In this document: positions 34,271-42,888 of the stretch, in pieces
Layout of the letters: each line of letters begins with the position of its first letter
Numbering within the stretch: the first letter of the stretch is position 1
Position numbers and translations under genes: made by a program
Assembly: GCF_014857905.1 (NCBI RefSeq)
Contig: NZ_JACYXE010000001.1
Coordinates: forward strand, 310,001-374,000
Length of the DNA: 64,000 bases
Direction of reading: 5' to 3'
Origin: Agilicoccus flavus
GTDB lineage: Bacteria > Actinomycetota > Actinomycetes > Actinomycetales > Dermatophilaceae
The notes under the pieces: generated by a model
What the model saw: the letters and a program-made list of their open reading frames with translations, nothing else
The model's database searches: none
Told to the model about the DNA's origin: nothing

Positions 34271-35215
34271 TCACAGGTCGAGGACGAGTCGAGGGGTACG
34301 AGAGCGCGAGACGCAGACGAACATGCTCCGCCCGGAGCGGCGTTCCTCGTCGTCGAGAAGGCTGTCGCGGTGGTCGGGGACGCCGTCGAGGACGTCGACC
34401 TCGCACGTGCCGCACAGCCCGCGCCGGCACGAGGTGAGGACCGACACCCCCGCCGCGCGCAGGGCGTCGACGACGGGGATCCCCGGCCCGACGGGGACGG
34501 TGCGCCCGCTGGAGGCGAGCTCGACGTCGAAGGCCCGGTCGTTCGTGGCGTCGACCTCGGCCGCGACGAAACGCTCGGTCCGCAGCGACCCGGCCGGCCA
34601 CCCCGCGCACCGCGCGTGCACGGCATCGAGGAGGGGCCCCGGGCCGCAGACGTGGACCTTCCGGTCGGGGGCGGGTTCCCCGAGGTGGGCGTCCAGCGGC
34701 AGCAGTCCGGCCTCGTCGACGGGGTGGACCACGACGCGGTCCCCGTACCGGGACAGGTCGTCCAGGAAGGCCATCGACGCCCGGCTGCGGCCGCCGTACA
34801 GGAGCTGCCACTGGGCGCCGAGCCGTTCGGCGGCGTCGATCATCGGCAGGATCGGCGTGATGCCGATGCCTCCGGCGACGAAGAGGTAGCGCGCGGCCGG
34901 CGCGAGCCGGAACGCGTTGCGTGGTCCGCCGAGGCCGACCCGGTCGCTGACGACGAGGCGGTCGTGGACCTGGGCCGAGCCGCCCCGGCCGGCGACCTCG
35001 CGGAGCACGGCGATGCGGTAGACGTGCGCGTCGCGCCGATCGCCGCACAGCGAGTACTGCCGGACGACGCCGTCGGGCAGGACGAGGTCGATGTGCGAGC
35101 CCGGGGTCCAGTCCGGCAACCGGGCGCCGTCGGGATCTCGCAGCTCGATCGCAGCGACACCCGCGGCCACGAGCCGCTTGTCCGCCACGACCAGGGTTCG
35201 TCCGGTCTCCGACAT
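34271..35215 (-). CDS. PDR/VanB-type oxidoreductase with C-terminal 2Fe-2S domain
   Basis: A 314-residue flavin reductase of the phthalate dioxygenase reductase type. The flavin domain has RQYSLCGD (near residue 52), the NAD(P)H domain has FVAGGIGITPILPMI (about 112-126) and HVCGPGPLL. The C-terminal plant-type ferredoxin has Cys263, Cys268, Cys271 and Cys301 (C-x4-C-x2-C-x29-C). It would pass electrons from NAD(P)H via FMN to the downstream P450. The ATG at 35215 follows GAGGAGG at ideal spacing. Order: IclR regulator, this gene, P450, all on the minus strand. Confidence 0.9.
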   Translation of the reverse strand: MSETGRTLVVADKRLVAAGVAAIELRDPDGARLPDWTPGSHIDLVLPDGVVRQYSLCGDRRDAHVYRIAVLREVAGRGGSAQVHDRLVVSDRVGLGGPRNAFRLAPAARYLFVAGGIGITPILPMIDAAERLGAQWQLLYGGRSRASMAFLDDLSRYGDRVVVHPVDEAGLLPLDAHLGEPAPDRKVHVCGPGPLLDAVHARCAGWPAGSLRTERFVAAEVDATNDRAFDVELASSGRTVPVGPGIPVVDALRAAGVSVLTSCRRGLCGTCEVDVLDGVPDHRDSLLDDEERRSGRSMFVCVSRSRTPRLVLDL

Positions 35216-35274
35216 GGGTCCTCCTCGTCGAGGTCGATGACCCGAGCATGCGCCGGCCTGTCGGCCGCGCGGTC

Positions 35275-36033
35275 CTACGTTCTCGCTGAGTGAGAGAAGC
35301 CGTGCTCGGTCAACGAGGCGTCGATGCGCCGGGCCGCCTCGAGGAGGACGCCGACGTGGCGCGTCGCGCCCGCGTCGTTCGGCACGATGACCGAGACGGC
35401 GGCGACGACCCCGCCGTCCGCGTCCCGGACGGGGGCCGCGAGCCCGGCCGCGTCGGCGTGCAGGAAGCCGCGGCACAGGGCGTAGCCCTCACGGCGCACG
35501 TGCGCGAGCAGGCGGCGGATGTGTTCCGGGTCGGTCGGGGTGTGCGGCGTGTAGCTCGGCGCGACCTGAGCGCGCACGCGGGCGAGCGTGGCCCGGTCGG
35601 CGTGGGCCAGCAGCACGAGCCCGGACGACGAGGCCGTCAGCGGCAGCCGCCCCGCCACCGTCGTGTAGTTGACGACGGCCCCCGGCGCCTGGACGCGTTC
35701 GAGGAAGAGCACCTCGTCGCCGTCCCGGACGCCGAACTGCGTGTTCTGACCCACGATTCCCTGCAGCCAGGCCAGGTGCGGCAGCGCGAGGGTGCGCAGG
35801 AGGAGGGTCGGCTGGGCGCGCGACCCCAGCTCCCACAGGCGCATCCCCAGGCGCACGCCCCGGTCGCCCGTCCGCTCGACGAGGCCCTGCCGCTCGAGCT
35901 CGGCGACCAGCCGGCTCGCCGTGGCCACGTGCAGACCCGAGCGGGTGGCGAGCTGCGACACGGTCAGCACGGGGTCCGCGGCGGAGAAGCAGTCCAGCAG
36001 GCGCACCACCCGCCCCGTCACCGACTCACCCAT
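35275..36033 (-). CDS. IclR family transcriptional regulator
   Basis: A 252-residue IclR regulator: winged helix at residues about 1-62 (LTVSQLATRSGLHVATASRL) and effector domain at about 75-245. The ATG at 36033 fits the family; the longer upstream frame lies in unrelated DNA that includes the toxin remnant on the other strand. It is the first gene of a same-strand group with the reductase and P450, 59 bases upstream of them, so it most likely controls that pair in response to its aromatic substrate. Confidence 0.83.
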   Translation of the reverse strand: MGESVTGRVVRLLDCFSAADPVLTVSQLATRSGLHVATASRLVAELERQGLVERTGDRGVRLGMRLWELGSRAQPTLLLRTLALPHLAWLQGIVGQNTQFGVRDGDEVLFLERVQAPGAVVNYTTVAGRLPLTASSSGLVLLAHADRATLARVRAQVAPSYTPHTPTDPEHIRRLLAHVRREGYALCRGFLHADAAGLAAPVRDADGGVVAAVSVIVPNDAGATRHVGVLLEAARRIDASLTEHGFSHSART

Positions 36034-36042
36034 CACCCCAGT

Positions 36043-36318
36043 GTGGACAATCCGGCCGGCGGAGGGGCGGCCGCCGCGCGACCACTCGACACCGACGTGG
36101 TGTCCGAACCGCTGCGCACAGCCCCGTCCGAACGCGTCGTGGCCTGGCTCGACGCCCAACACATCGACACCCTCTACCTCACGACCGTCACGCTGGCCGA
36201 GGTCCGGTTCGGCATCGCGGCGCTCCCGGATGGGCGTCGGAAGCGCACTCTGGCCCACCGGTTCGAGGCGGAGACGGTGCCCCTGTTCGCCGGCCGGATC
36301 CTCACGTTCGACGCCTGA
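36043..36318 (+). pseudogene. VapC-type PIN-domain toxin remnant
   Basis: About 91 codons matching the N-terminal two-thirds of a VapC ribonuclease: LDTDVVSEPLR (first catalytic Asp), then VVAWLDAQHIDTLYLTTVTL and AEVRFGIAALPDGRR, ending at FAGRILTFDA. The remaining ~45 residues with the other acidic active-site residues are absent, and no ATG or antitoxin gene precedes it. It overlaps the promoter region of the divergent IclR gene. Clearly a relic, not a working toxin. Confidence 0.65.
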
Positions 36319-36338
36319 CGGCGCTCAGCTGCCCTCGC

Positions 36339-36365
36339 ACCGACGATCCTGATACGAGCGTCGGT
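36339..36365. terminator. Candidate terminator hairpin
   Basis: ACCGACG and CGTCGGT arms (7 bp, perfect) around a 13-base loop, between the VapC remnant and the end of the convergent cyclase operon. Confidence 0.4.
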
Positions 36366-36380
36366 CGAGGAGGTGGGCAC

Positions 36381-37394
36381 TCAGACCAGCGCGATCGGGT
36401 TGACCGGGGAGCCCACGGCCCCGGTGATCGGGATGGGGGCGGCGACGAGCATGACCTCGTAGGAGCCGTGCTCGGCGCAGTCGGCGGCGAGGGCGTCGAG
36501 GTCCCACATCTCGCCGAGGAACAGACCCATGTTCGGGATGGCCACCTGGTGCAGGGGCTGGAAGGCGGGGACGTCGAACTCGTTGGGCCGCACCTCGAAC
36601 CCCCACGTGTCCGTGGCGATCGCGGCGATGTCGCGCCCGCGCAGCCAGTCCGCGGTGCCGAACGAGAGGCCGGGGGCCGGGCCGCCCGCGTAGTCGCCCC
36701 AGCCCTCGCGGCGGGCGCGCGTGAGCTGGCCGGTGCGCACGAGGAGGATGTCGCCGGAGCCGACCGCACTGGAGTCTCCCTGAGCGGCGATCGTCGCCTC
36801 GAGGTGCTCGGCCGTCACGGCGAACCCGTCGGGCAGCTCGCCGTCCGATCCGATCGCGCGGCCGACGTCGAGGAGCACCGCCCGGCCGGCCATCCGGCTG
36901 CCGACGGTCTCGATGCCGGTGAGGCGGTCGCCCTCGGAGGTGACGACCTGCCCGGCCCGGCGCCCGTTCCAGGCCATGCCGTGGTCGAAGATGTGCCCGA
37001 GCCCGTCCCACTGCGTCGAGCACTGCAGCGGCATGGCGACCACGTCGTCGGCTCCCCCGATGCCGTGGGGGAAGCCCTGGGTGCCGGCCTCGGCGTCGGT
37101 GCCCGTGTCGAGCATCGTGTGCACGGGATTGGTCCGCCGGCGCCACCCCTTCTGGGGCCCGTCCATCCCGAACGGCTGCGACAGCGAGAACGCGACCCCG
37201 CGGCGCACGAGCCGCGCCCCCTGCACGCGCTTGGCGTCGTCGAGGAGGTTGAGCGTGCCGAGCACGTCGTCCGGCCCCCACCGGCCCCAGTTCGAGCAGC
37301 GCCGGGCCGCGGCGGCGACGGCGCCCTCGGGGTCGCTGCGGTCCCAGTCGGCGCTGGGGTCCCGGTCGGTGCTGCGGTCCCGGTCGGTGCTCAC
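36381..37394 (-). CDS. Cyclase family protein (kynurenine formamidase-like fold)
   Basis: A 337-residue member of the cyclase/formamidase family of metal-dependent amidases and lactonases. The segment CSTQWDGLGHIFDHGMAWNG (near residue 120) is the metal-binding region, a variant of the usual HxGTHxDxPxH. The start is a GTG overlapping the upstream hydrolase stop (GTGA), and the first ~20 residues are an Arg/Asp/Ser repeat encoded by a short tandem DNA repeat. It is the last gene of the minus-strand catabolic series, so it probably opens or closes a ring or amide late in the pathway. Confidence 0.8.
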   Translation of the reverse strand: MSTDRDRSTDRDPSADWDRSDPEGAVAAAARRCSNWGRWGPDDVLGTLNLLDDAKRVQGARLVRRGVAFSLSQPFGMDGPQKGWRRRTNPVHTMLDTGTDAEAGTQGFPHGIGGADDVVAMPLQCSTQWDGLGHIFDHGMAWNGRRAGQVVTSEGDRLTGIETVGSRMAGRAVLLDVGRAIGSDGELPDGFAVTAEHLEATIAAQGDSSAVGSGDILLVRTGQLTRARREGWGDYAGGPAPGLSFGTADWLRGRDIAAIATDTWGFEVRPNEFDVPAFQPLHQVAIPNMGLFLGEMWDLDALAADCAEHGSYEVMLVAAPIPITGAVGSPVNPIALV

Positions 37395-38590
37395 GCGCCG
37401 GCCCTCGCGCCGCGCTGCTGACCCGGGGCCGGCACGGCGTACCCGCCGCCGGGCACCTCGGCGAAGGTCTCCGCGATCCAGTCGGCGGTGAACTGCGCGA
37501 CGTAGGGGAAGTTGTCGAGCCCGATGTGCTCGGCGCCGCCCTCGGCCCGGGTGAAGACGCGCAGCTCCCGCTTCGGTGACGCGGTCGCCTGCTCGTAGGA
37601 ACGGTGGGCGTACTCGAGCGGGATCTGCCGGTCGTTCTCGCCGTGCGTGATGAGGAACGGGCAGGTGATCTGCTCGACGATCCCGTCGAGGTGGATGCCG
37701 TCGGCGAAGTCGATGAACTCCTCCAGGTCGTCGTATCCCCACACCCACAGCACGTGCTTCCAGTAGTGCGGCACGGGGTTCTCCCCCTCCCGCTCGAGCC
37801 GGCGACGCTGCACGGCGCCCCAGTTGTGGTTGGCCCCCCACGCGACCGCGAGCGCGAGCCGCTTCTCGAACGCCGCCGCGCGCGGCACGTAATACCCGCC
37901 GAGCGACCAGCCGGCGAGGCCGATGCGGTCGGGGTCGACGTCCCCGCGCGCCAGGAGGTAATCGACGCAGGCGCCGACCCAGGCCTCGGTGTCGGGCCGG
38001 GCGGTCATGCCGCGCAGCCGCAACGCCTCGCCGGCGCCGGGCTGGTCGACGGACAGGCAGGAGATGCCGCGTTCGGCGAGCATCGCCGGGAAGCGCGCCG
38101 TGTAGATGTGCTCCTTCGTCGAGTCCAGTCCGTTGACCATGATGACGACGGGTGCGCCCGGCCCGGCCGAGGTGAAGTAGCAGGGGATGCTGCCGCCCTC
38201 GTAGGGGACCTCGACGCGGCTCGTCGCGGGGTCGAGGAGCTCGAACGTCTTGTTCATGAGTTCGAGCAGGTGGCGGTAGGCGACGTTGCGCTCCTCCCCC
38301 GCCTCCTGCATCCGCTCGGACTGGCTCAGGTAGGCCGCCGCGCGGAAGTACTTCTCCCCCGCCGAGCGCACCCAGCCGCGCTCCTCGTCGGCCCGGGCGG
38401 ACGCCTCGAGGTCGTCGGCGACGGCCGTCCACGCGGCGAGGAAGTCCTTCGTGCCGACGTCGGCCCCCTGCTGGGCGATCTCCTTCAACGGCCGGCACGC
38501 GCGGTCGACCTCGTCGATGAGGCCGCCGGAGTTGAGGGTGGCGACGACGCCCAGGTTCCAGACGTAGTTGCCGGGGAAGTACTCGAACAT
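37391..38590 (-). CDS. Alpha/beta hydrolase, 2,6-dihydroxypseudooxynicotine hydrolase-like
   Basis: A 399-residue hydrolase of the FrsA/DUF1100-type group. A helical N-terminal lid region (residues about 1-125) precedes the alpha/beta core. The nucleophile elbow is GLAGWSLGGYYV, the acid is in GENDRQIP, and the His in AEHIGLDNF. C-C bond hydrolases that act after ring cleavage, such as 2,6-dihydroxypseudooxynicotine hydrolase, have this architecture. The start codon overlaps the SDR stop by one base and the end overlaps the cyclase start, so translation is coupled. The reaction is inferred from resemblance and context. Confidence 0.8.
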   Translation of the reverse strand: MFEYFPGNYVWNLGVVATLNSGGLIDEVDRACRPLKEIAQQGADVGTKDFLAAWTAVADDLEASARADEERGWVRSAGEKYFRAAAYLSQSERMQEAGEERNVAYRHLLELMNKTFELLDPATSRVEVPYEGGSIPCYFTSAGPGAPVVIMVNGLDSTKEHIYTARFPAMLAERGISCLSVDQPGAGEALRLRGMTARPDTEAWVGACVDYLLARGDVDPDRIGLAGWSLGGYYVPRAAAFEKRLALAVAWGANHNWGAVQRRRLEREGENPVPHYWKHVLWVWGYDDLEEFIDFADGIHLDGIVEQITCPFLITHGENDRQIPLEYAHRSYEQATASPKRELRVFTRAEGGAEHIGLDNFPYVAQFTADWIAETFAEVPGGGYAVPAPGQQRGARAGA

Positions 38591-39375
38591 CAGGATTCTC
38601 CGTCGGTCGGCGGGGTGGGGTGGTCGGGAGTGGTCGACGCGAGTCGCATCGCGTCGGCGATCGGTTTGGCGCCGGCTTGGGAGGCGGCGCCGCCGTCGAC
38701 GTCGAGCTCGGCGCCGTGGACGTAGGAGGCCTCGTCCGAGAGGAGGAAGGCGACGGCGTCGGCGACCTCGTCGGCCCGGCCGACGCGGCCGAGGGGCGCG
38801 GCGTCGGTCGACGCCGCGCGGAAGGCCGGGGCGGCGCTGCGGGTCATCTCGGTGTCGACGAAGCCGGGGTGCACGACGTTGACGCGGACGCCGCGCGGGC
38901 CGAGGTCGAGGGCGGTGGCGTGGGCCAGCCCGCGGACGGCCCACTTGCTCGCCGTGTAGGCGGCCGGGTAGTGCCCGGTGCGCGCCGCGAGCGAGCCGAT
39001 CATGACGACCGAGCCGCCCACGGGCAGGAGCGGCAGCAGGCTGCGCACGGCCAGGTGGGTACCGACGACGTTGACGTCGAGCACCTCGCGCAGGTCGGCC
39101 GCGTCGAGGTCGGCCGCCCGGGCCCGGCGGGTGATGCCGGCGCAGGTGACGACGCCGTCGACCCGGCCGGGCTCCGCCCGCAGGTCGGCGGCGAGGTCGG
39201 CCCAGGCCCCCTCGTCGGTGACGTCGAGCTCGCGGACGCCGGGGGCGGGCGCGCGGTCGAGCCCCACGACCCGGGCACCGAGGGCGCGGGCCCGCTGCGC
39301 CACCGCCGCGCCGAGGCCGCGCGCGGCGCCGGTGACGACGACGACCCGGCCGGCCAGGCGGCCCGGCTCGCTCAC
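38590..39375 (-). CDS. SDR family oxidoreductase
   Basis: A 261-residue classical short-chain dehydrogenase: TGAARGLG cofactor loop (near residue 15), the Ser of VVMIGSLAA, YTASK catalytic pair, and a normal PGFVDTEMTRS segment. It starts with GTG overlapping the FAH gene stop by 4 bp. It probably oxidises or reduces a hydroxylated intermediate of the surrounding pathway. The NNAG motif is altered to CAG (VVTCAGITRR), which is common and not disabling. Confidence 0.86.
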   Translation of the reverse strand: MSEPGRLAGRVVVVTGAARGLGAAVAQRARALGARVVGLDRAPAPGVRELDVTDEGAWADLAADLRAEPGRVDGVVTCAGITRRARAADLDAADLREVLDVNVVGTHLAVRSLLPLLPVGGSVVMIGSLAARTGHYPAAYTASKWAVRGLAHATALDLGPRGVRVNVVHPGFVDTEMTRSAAPAFRAASTDAAPLGRVGRADEVADAVAFLLSDEASYVHGAELDVDGGAASQAGAKPIADAMRLASTTPDHPTPPTDGES

Positions 39376-40451
39376 GGGGCGTGCCCGGGGAGCCCGCGGG
39401 CCTCGCGCCGGGCGACCCGCTCCGCGGCGTCGAAGCGTCGGGGGGCCGGCAGCGGCGCCGGCGCGCGGCCGGCGACGACGCGGTTCGTCAGCGACCCCAG
39501 GCCCTCGACGGTGATCGTCACGACCGACCCCGGCGTCAGGGGCGGCGGGGTGCGCTCGCCGGGGCGACCCCACAGCTCGGCGAGGCAGCCGCCGTTGCCG
39601 GTCGTGCCCGAGCCGAGCACGTCGCCGGGGCGCAGCAGGGAGTCGCGGCTCGCGTAGGCGGCGAGCGCGCCGAACGTCCAGCCCATGTGCGAGAGCAGGT
39701 CGGCCCCGACGAGGCGCCCGTCGATCTCGACGCGGCAGGCCAGGTCGAGGAAGCCGTCGTCGTCGTGGCGGCCCTCGAGCTCGTCGGCGGTGACGATCCA
39801 CGGGCCGAGGCTCGTCGCGAAGTCCTTGCCCTTGCACGGGCCGAGGCCCACCTGCATCTCCGCGCCCTGCAGGTCGCGGGCCGACCAGTCGTTGAACAGC
39901 GTGTAGCCGAAGATCGCCGCCCGCCCGTGCGCCGGGTCGGCGTCCCGCGTCGGCGTCCCGACGACGGCGCCGACCTCGAGCTCGAGGTCGAGCGCCACGC
40001 TGCCGCCGGGGACGGCGACGTCGTCGCCGTCGGCGAGCAGCCGGTGCGGGTTCGTGAAGTAATAGGTCGGGGCCGCGTACCAGCGCTCGGGCACCCCGGC
40101 GACGCCCTCGATGCCCTGGCGGACGCCCTCGACGTGCTCCTCGAAGGCGACGAAGTCGCGGATCGCGCCGGGCCGGACGGGCACGCCGAGACGCACCTGC
40201 GAGAGCGGGACCGGCGCCGCGTCCCGGACCGCCCGCTCCCCCAGCTCGAGGGCCGCGGGCAGGCCGAGGGCCACGAGGTCGTCGAGGTCGTGCCCCTCGA
40301 CGACGTGGACGACGGCGCTCGCCCGGTCGTCGCCGACGACGACGGCCGCGCGACGCGCCCGCGAGCCGTCCTGACCGCTCGGTCCGGCAGTGTTATGCTC
40401 TCCGGCCGCGTCGGCCGGCTCGGCCAGAACGTGGATCGTCGCGAACCTCAT
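39372..40451 (-). CDS. Fumarylacetoacetate hydrolase family protein
   Basis: A 359-residue FAH-superfamily enzyme. The metal site is formed by the acidic residues of DLELEVGAVVG, and the DWSARDLQGAEMQVGLGPCKGKDF segment (split here as DWSARDLQG and GPCKGKDF) and GSGTTGNGGCLAELWG are hallmark loops. Members hydrolyse C-C bonds of beta-diketo acids or hydrate and decarboxylate oxo-acids from ring cleavage. The ATG at 40451 follows GAGGAG. It lies 55 bases after the monooxygenase stop and overlaps the SDR start, in one operon. Confidence 0.87.
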   Translation of the reverse strand: MRFATIHVLAEPADAAGEHNTAGPSGQDGSRARRAAVVVGDDRASAVVHVVEGHDLDDLVALGLPAALELGERAVRDAAPVPLSQVRLGVPVRPGAIRDFVAFEEHVEGVRQGIEGVAGVPERWYAAPTYYFTNPHRLLADGDDVAVPGGSVALDLELEVGAVVGTPTRDADPAHGRAAIFGYTLFNDWSARDLQGAEMQVGLGPCKGKDFATSLGPWIVTADELEGRHDDDGFLDLACRVEIDGRLVGADLLSHMGWTFGALAAYASRDSLLRPGDVLGSGTTGNGGCLAELWGRPGERTPPPLTPGSVVTITVEGLGSLTNRVVAGRAPAPLPAPRRFDAAERVARREARGLPGHAP

Positions 40452-40506
40452 GGGCGTCTCCTCGGGGACCTCGGCAGCATCGGTAGCGGGCAGCGCGTCG
40501 TCGCCG

Positions 40507-41640
40507 TCACGGCTTCTGCGCGAGCATGCCGCTGATCCGGCCCATGAGGCCGGGCACGTCGCCGCGCTCGTGGGCGAGCAGCCAGTCGCCGAGCTGCACC
40601 GAGCCCTCGACGACGGCCCCGGCCCGCGGGAGCCGGCGGTCGGCGTACGCCCGGAGCAGCGCGTCGTCGAAATCGTCGGCGGCGGTGAGGATCTCGGCGA
40701 GGACCGCCGCGTCCTCGAGGGCCATCGCGGCGCCCTGCGCGATCGTGGGAGGGCAGGAGTGCGCCGCGTCGCCGGCGAGGACGACCCGCCCGCGGTGCCA
40801 GGCGTCCGGCACGACGTGGGTCTCGAACTTCGTGTAGTTGACCCGGGAGGGGTCGGTGAGCCGCTCCCGGATGTCGTCCCAGGGCCCGTGGTAGGCGGTC
40901 GACAGCTCGCGCATGACGTCGAGCCCGTCCTGCGGGGACAACTCGAGCCGGGCGGGGTCGTAGTCCTCGACGACGTAGGCGTAGAGGCTGTCCTGACCGG
41001 TCGGACAGTAGCCGGCGATGTAGCTCGGGCCGCCGTAGTAGAGGTCGGTGCGGGTCACGGACTCCGGCCGGGTCGTGAACGCGCGCCAGATCCCCATCCC
41101 CGTCCGGCGCGGCTCCGTCGTGATGCCGATGAGGGAACGCACCTGGCTGCGGATGCCGTCGGCGCCGACGACGAGGTCGTAGCGGCCCGCCGTGCCGTCG
41201 GTGAAGGCCACGCTCACCGCGTCCGGCCCCGAATCGAGCGACTCGATGCCGAGCCCGTAGTCGAAGCGGACCCCGGCCTCGACGGCGCGGTCGACGACGA
41301 TCCGCGCGAGGTCGGGCCGGTAGATGCCGAGGGTGGCGGGCAGGTCGGGGCCGCCGGTGCGCAGCTCCGTGAGCTCGGCGACGAGGCTGCCGTGGGGGTC
41401 GGGGGCGCGCAGGCCGAGGCCGTCGAAGGCGTAACCGTGCGCGGCCACCTGGTCCCACACCCCGAGGACGCGCAGCACGCGCAGGGCGTTGCCCTGGAGG
41501 GTGATGCCGGACCCGAGGGCGTGGACGCCGTCCTTGGTGTCGACGATGCGGACGTCCACCCCTGCCTCGGCGAGGAGGATGCCGAGGCTGACGCCCGCCA
41601 TCCCCGCCCCGACGACGAGGACGTCGTTCACTGCTGCCAT
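40507..41640 (-). CDS. FAD-dependent aromatic-ring monooxygenase
   Basis: A 377-residue class A flavoprotein hydroxylase. The FAD-binding GxGxxG motif is LVVGAGMAGVSLG at the N-terminus, the DG motif is VVGADGIRSQVRS (near 160), and GD motif LAGDAAHSCPP (near 285). It resembles salicylate and 6-hydroxynicotinate hydroxylases, which place a hydroxyl on an aromatic ring using NAD(P)H and O2. AAAGGAG precedes the ATG. It is the first enzyme gene downstream of the LysR gene, with a 21-bp palindrome at 41794 in the gap, and probably starts the pathway. Confidence 0.87.
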   Translation of the reverse strand: MAAVNDVLVVGAGMAGVSLGILLAEAGVDVRIVDTKDGVHALGSGITLQGNALRVLRVLGVWDQVAAHGYAFDGLGLRAPDPHGSLVAELTELRTGGPDLPATLGIYRPDLARIVVDRAVEAGVRFDYGLGIESLDSGPDAVSVAFTDGTAGRYDLVVGADGIRSQVRSLIGITTEPRRTGMGIWRAFTTRPESVTRTDLYYGGPSYIAGYCPTGQDSLYAYVVEDYDPARLELSPQDGLDVMRELSTAYHGPWDDIRERLTDPSRVNYTKFETHVVPDAWHRGRVVLAGDAAHSCPPTIAQGAAMALEDAAVLAEILTAADDFDDALLRAYADRRLPRAGAVVEGSVQLGDWLLAHERGDVPGLMGRISGMLAQKP

Positions 41641-41793
41641 GACCCGCTCCTTTGCGTTGCCGACTTCGCGCTCGCCTCGGGCCCCGCACGCGCAACCCAG
41701 GCATGCTGCACCCGCGCCGCGCGGCGCCCGTCGATCCTTCCCTCATCCTCGACGCGCCCTTGGGGGCGGGGGAAGCGGCGCTGCGGGCTAGGA

Positions 41794-41814
41794 GCTATCG
41801 ACGCGATCGATAGC
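41794..41814. promoter_or_regulatory. LysR-type operator upstream of the monooxygenase operon
   Basis: GCTATCGA-CGCGA-TCGATAGC, a perfect palindrome with 8-bp arms, contains T-N11-A and ATC-N9-GAT, the classic LysR recognition pattern. It lies 154 bases upstream of the monooxygenase start and directly after the LysR gene stop. Its left half, TATCGACGC, recurs upstream of the dioxygenase gene at 43948. Confidence 0.6.
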
Positions 41815-41844
41815 CGCCGATGTCTCGGCCGGCGACGCGCCCGT

Positions 41845-42852
41845 TCAGCCGGGCTCGGCGTCCGCGGCCGGCGCGCTCGGCGCCGTCGGCGCGGAGCCCG
41901 CGGTGATGCGCACGGGGTGCACGTCGAGCACCGGGTCGGCGAGGTCGCCGACCGCCCCGCGGACGAGGTCGCGCAGCCAGGCGTTGCCGGGATCGGCGCT
42001 CTGCAGGGGGTGCCAGAACATCCCCTCGACGAGGGGGACGTCGAGGTCGTCGGCGAAGTCGATCGCGACGACCCTGCCGTCGCGGGTCGCCGGGGCCGCG
42101 AGGTGGCGGGGCACGAGCGCGACGAGGTCGGTCCCCTCGACGATCGAGGGCAGCGCCTGGAAGCCGGAGATGCGGGCGACGATGCGGGTGGGCTGCCCGG
42201 CCTCGGCGAAGAAGCGCATCGGCGGCGTGACGATGCTGCCGCCGAACTCACCGACGGCCTGCGGGGCCGACGCGATGTCGGCGACGGTGAGCCGGTCGCG
42301 GGTCAGCAGCGCGTGGCCGGGGTCGGTGATGACGACGAAGTCGTCGTGGAAGAGGGACCGGGAGGCGCCGGGCAGGTCGAAGCCCATCGGGCCGATGATG
42401 AGGTCGATCTGGCCGAAGGCCTGCGACCCCGTGCCGATGGCCGGCCGCGAGGTCGGCACGATGTCGACCCGGATGCCGGGGGCGTCGGCGGTGATCCGGG
42501 CGCGCACGTGCCGCAGCAGCACGCCCGTGACGTAGTCGGAGGCGGCGATGACGAACGTGCGGTCGCTGGAGGCCGGGTCGAAGTCGGCGTGCAGCTGCAG
42601 CGCGTCCTGCACGTCGGCCATCGCCACGTCCACGCGGGGCGCGAGCGCCTGCGCGAACGGCGTCAGCTCGTACCCCCGCCCGGAGCGCACGAGCAGCTCG
42701 TCGTTGAAATGCCGACGCAACCGGCCGAGGGAGGCGCTCATCGCCGACTGGCTCAGGTGCATCCGCTCGGCGGCGCGCGAGACGTTGCGCAGCTCGAGCA
42801 GCGCCTGCAGCGACGGCAGCAGGTTGAGGTCAACGTCCTTCATGTCCCGCAT
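41845..42852 (-). CDS. LysR family transcriptional regulator
   Basis: A 335-residue LysR regulator. The winged helix-turn-helix is at residues about 8-66 (NVSRAAERMHLSQSAMSASL), followed by the two-lobed effector domain (about 95-300). The N-terminal pattern LNLLPSLQALLELRNVSRAA is close to the NodD/NahR group that responds to aromatics. ATG codons at 42852 and 42843 are both possible. It lies between the dioxygenase gene and the monooxygenase operon on the same strand, and matching ATC-N9-GAT boxes occur before both, so it is the likely pathway activator. Confidence 0.88.
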   Translation of the reverse strand: MRDMKDVDLNLLPSLQALLELRNVSRAAERMHLSQSAMSASLGRLRRHFNDELLVRSGRGYELTPFAQALAPRVDVAMADVQDALQLHADFDPASSDRTFVIAASDYVTGVLLRHVRARITADAPGIRVDIVPTSRPAIGTGSQAFGQIDLIIGPMGFDLPGASRSLFHDDFVVITDPGHALLTRDRLTVADIASAPQAVGEFGGSIVTPPMRFFAEAGQPTRIVARISGFQALPSIVEGTDLVALVPRHLAAPATRDGRVVAIDFADDLDVPLVEGMFWHPLQSADPGNAWLRDLVRGAVGDLADPVLDVHPVRITAGSAPTAPSAPAADAEPG

Positions 42853-42888
42853 TGTCGGCCCCCGCGTGGGTCGCCCGCCGGATCCGCC

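Noticed and set aside
34260-35249. An extended start for the P450 through the reductase gene.
   Set aside because: The reductase domains occupy that stretch in another frame, and AAGGAG precedes the ATG at 34259.
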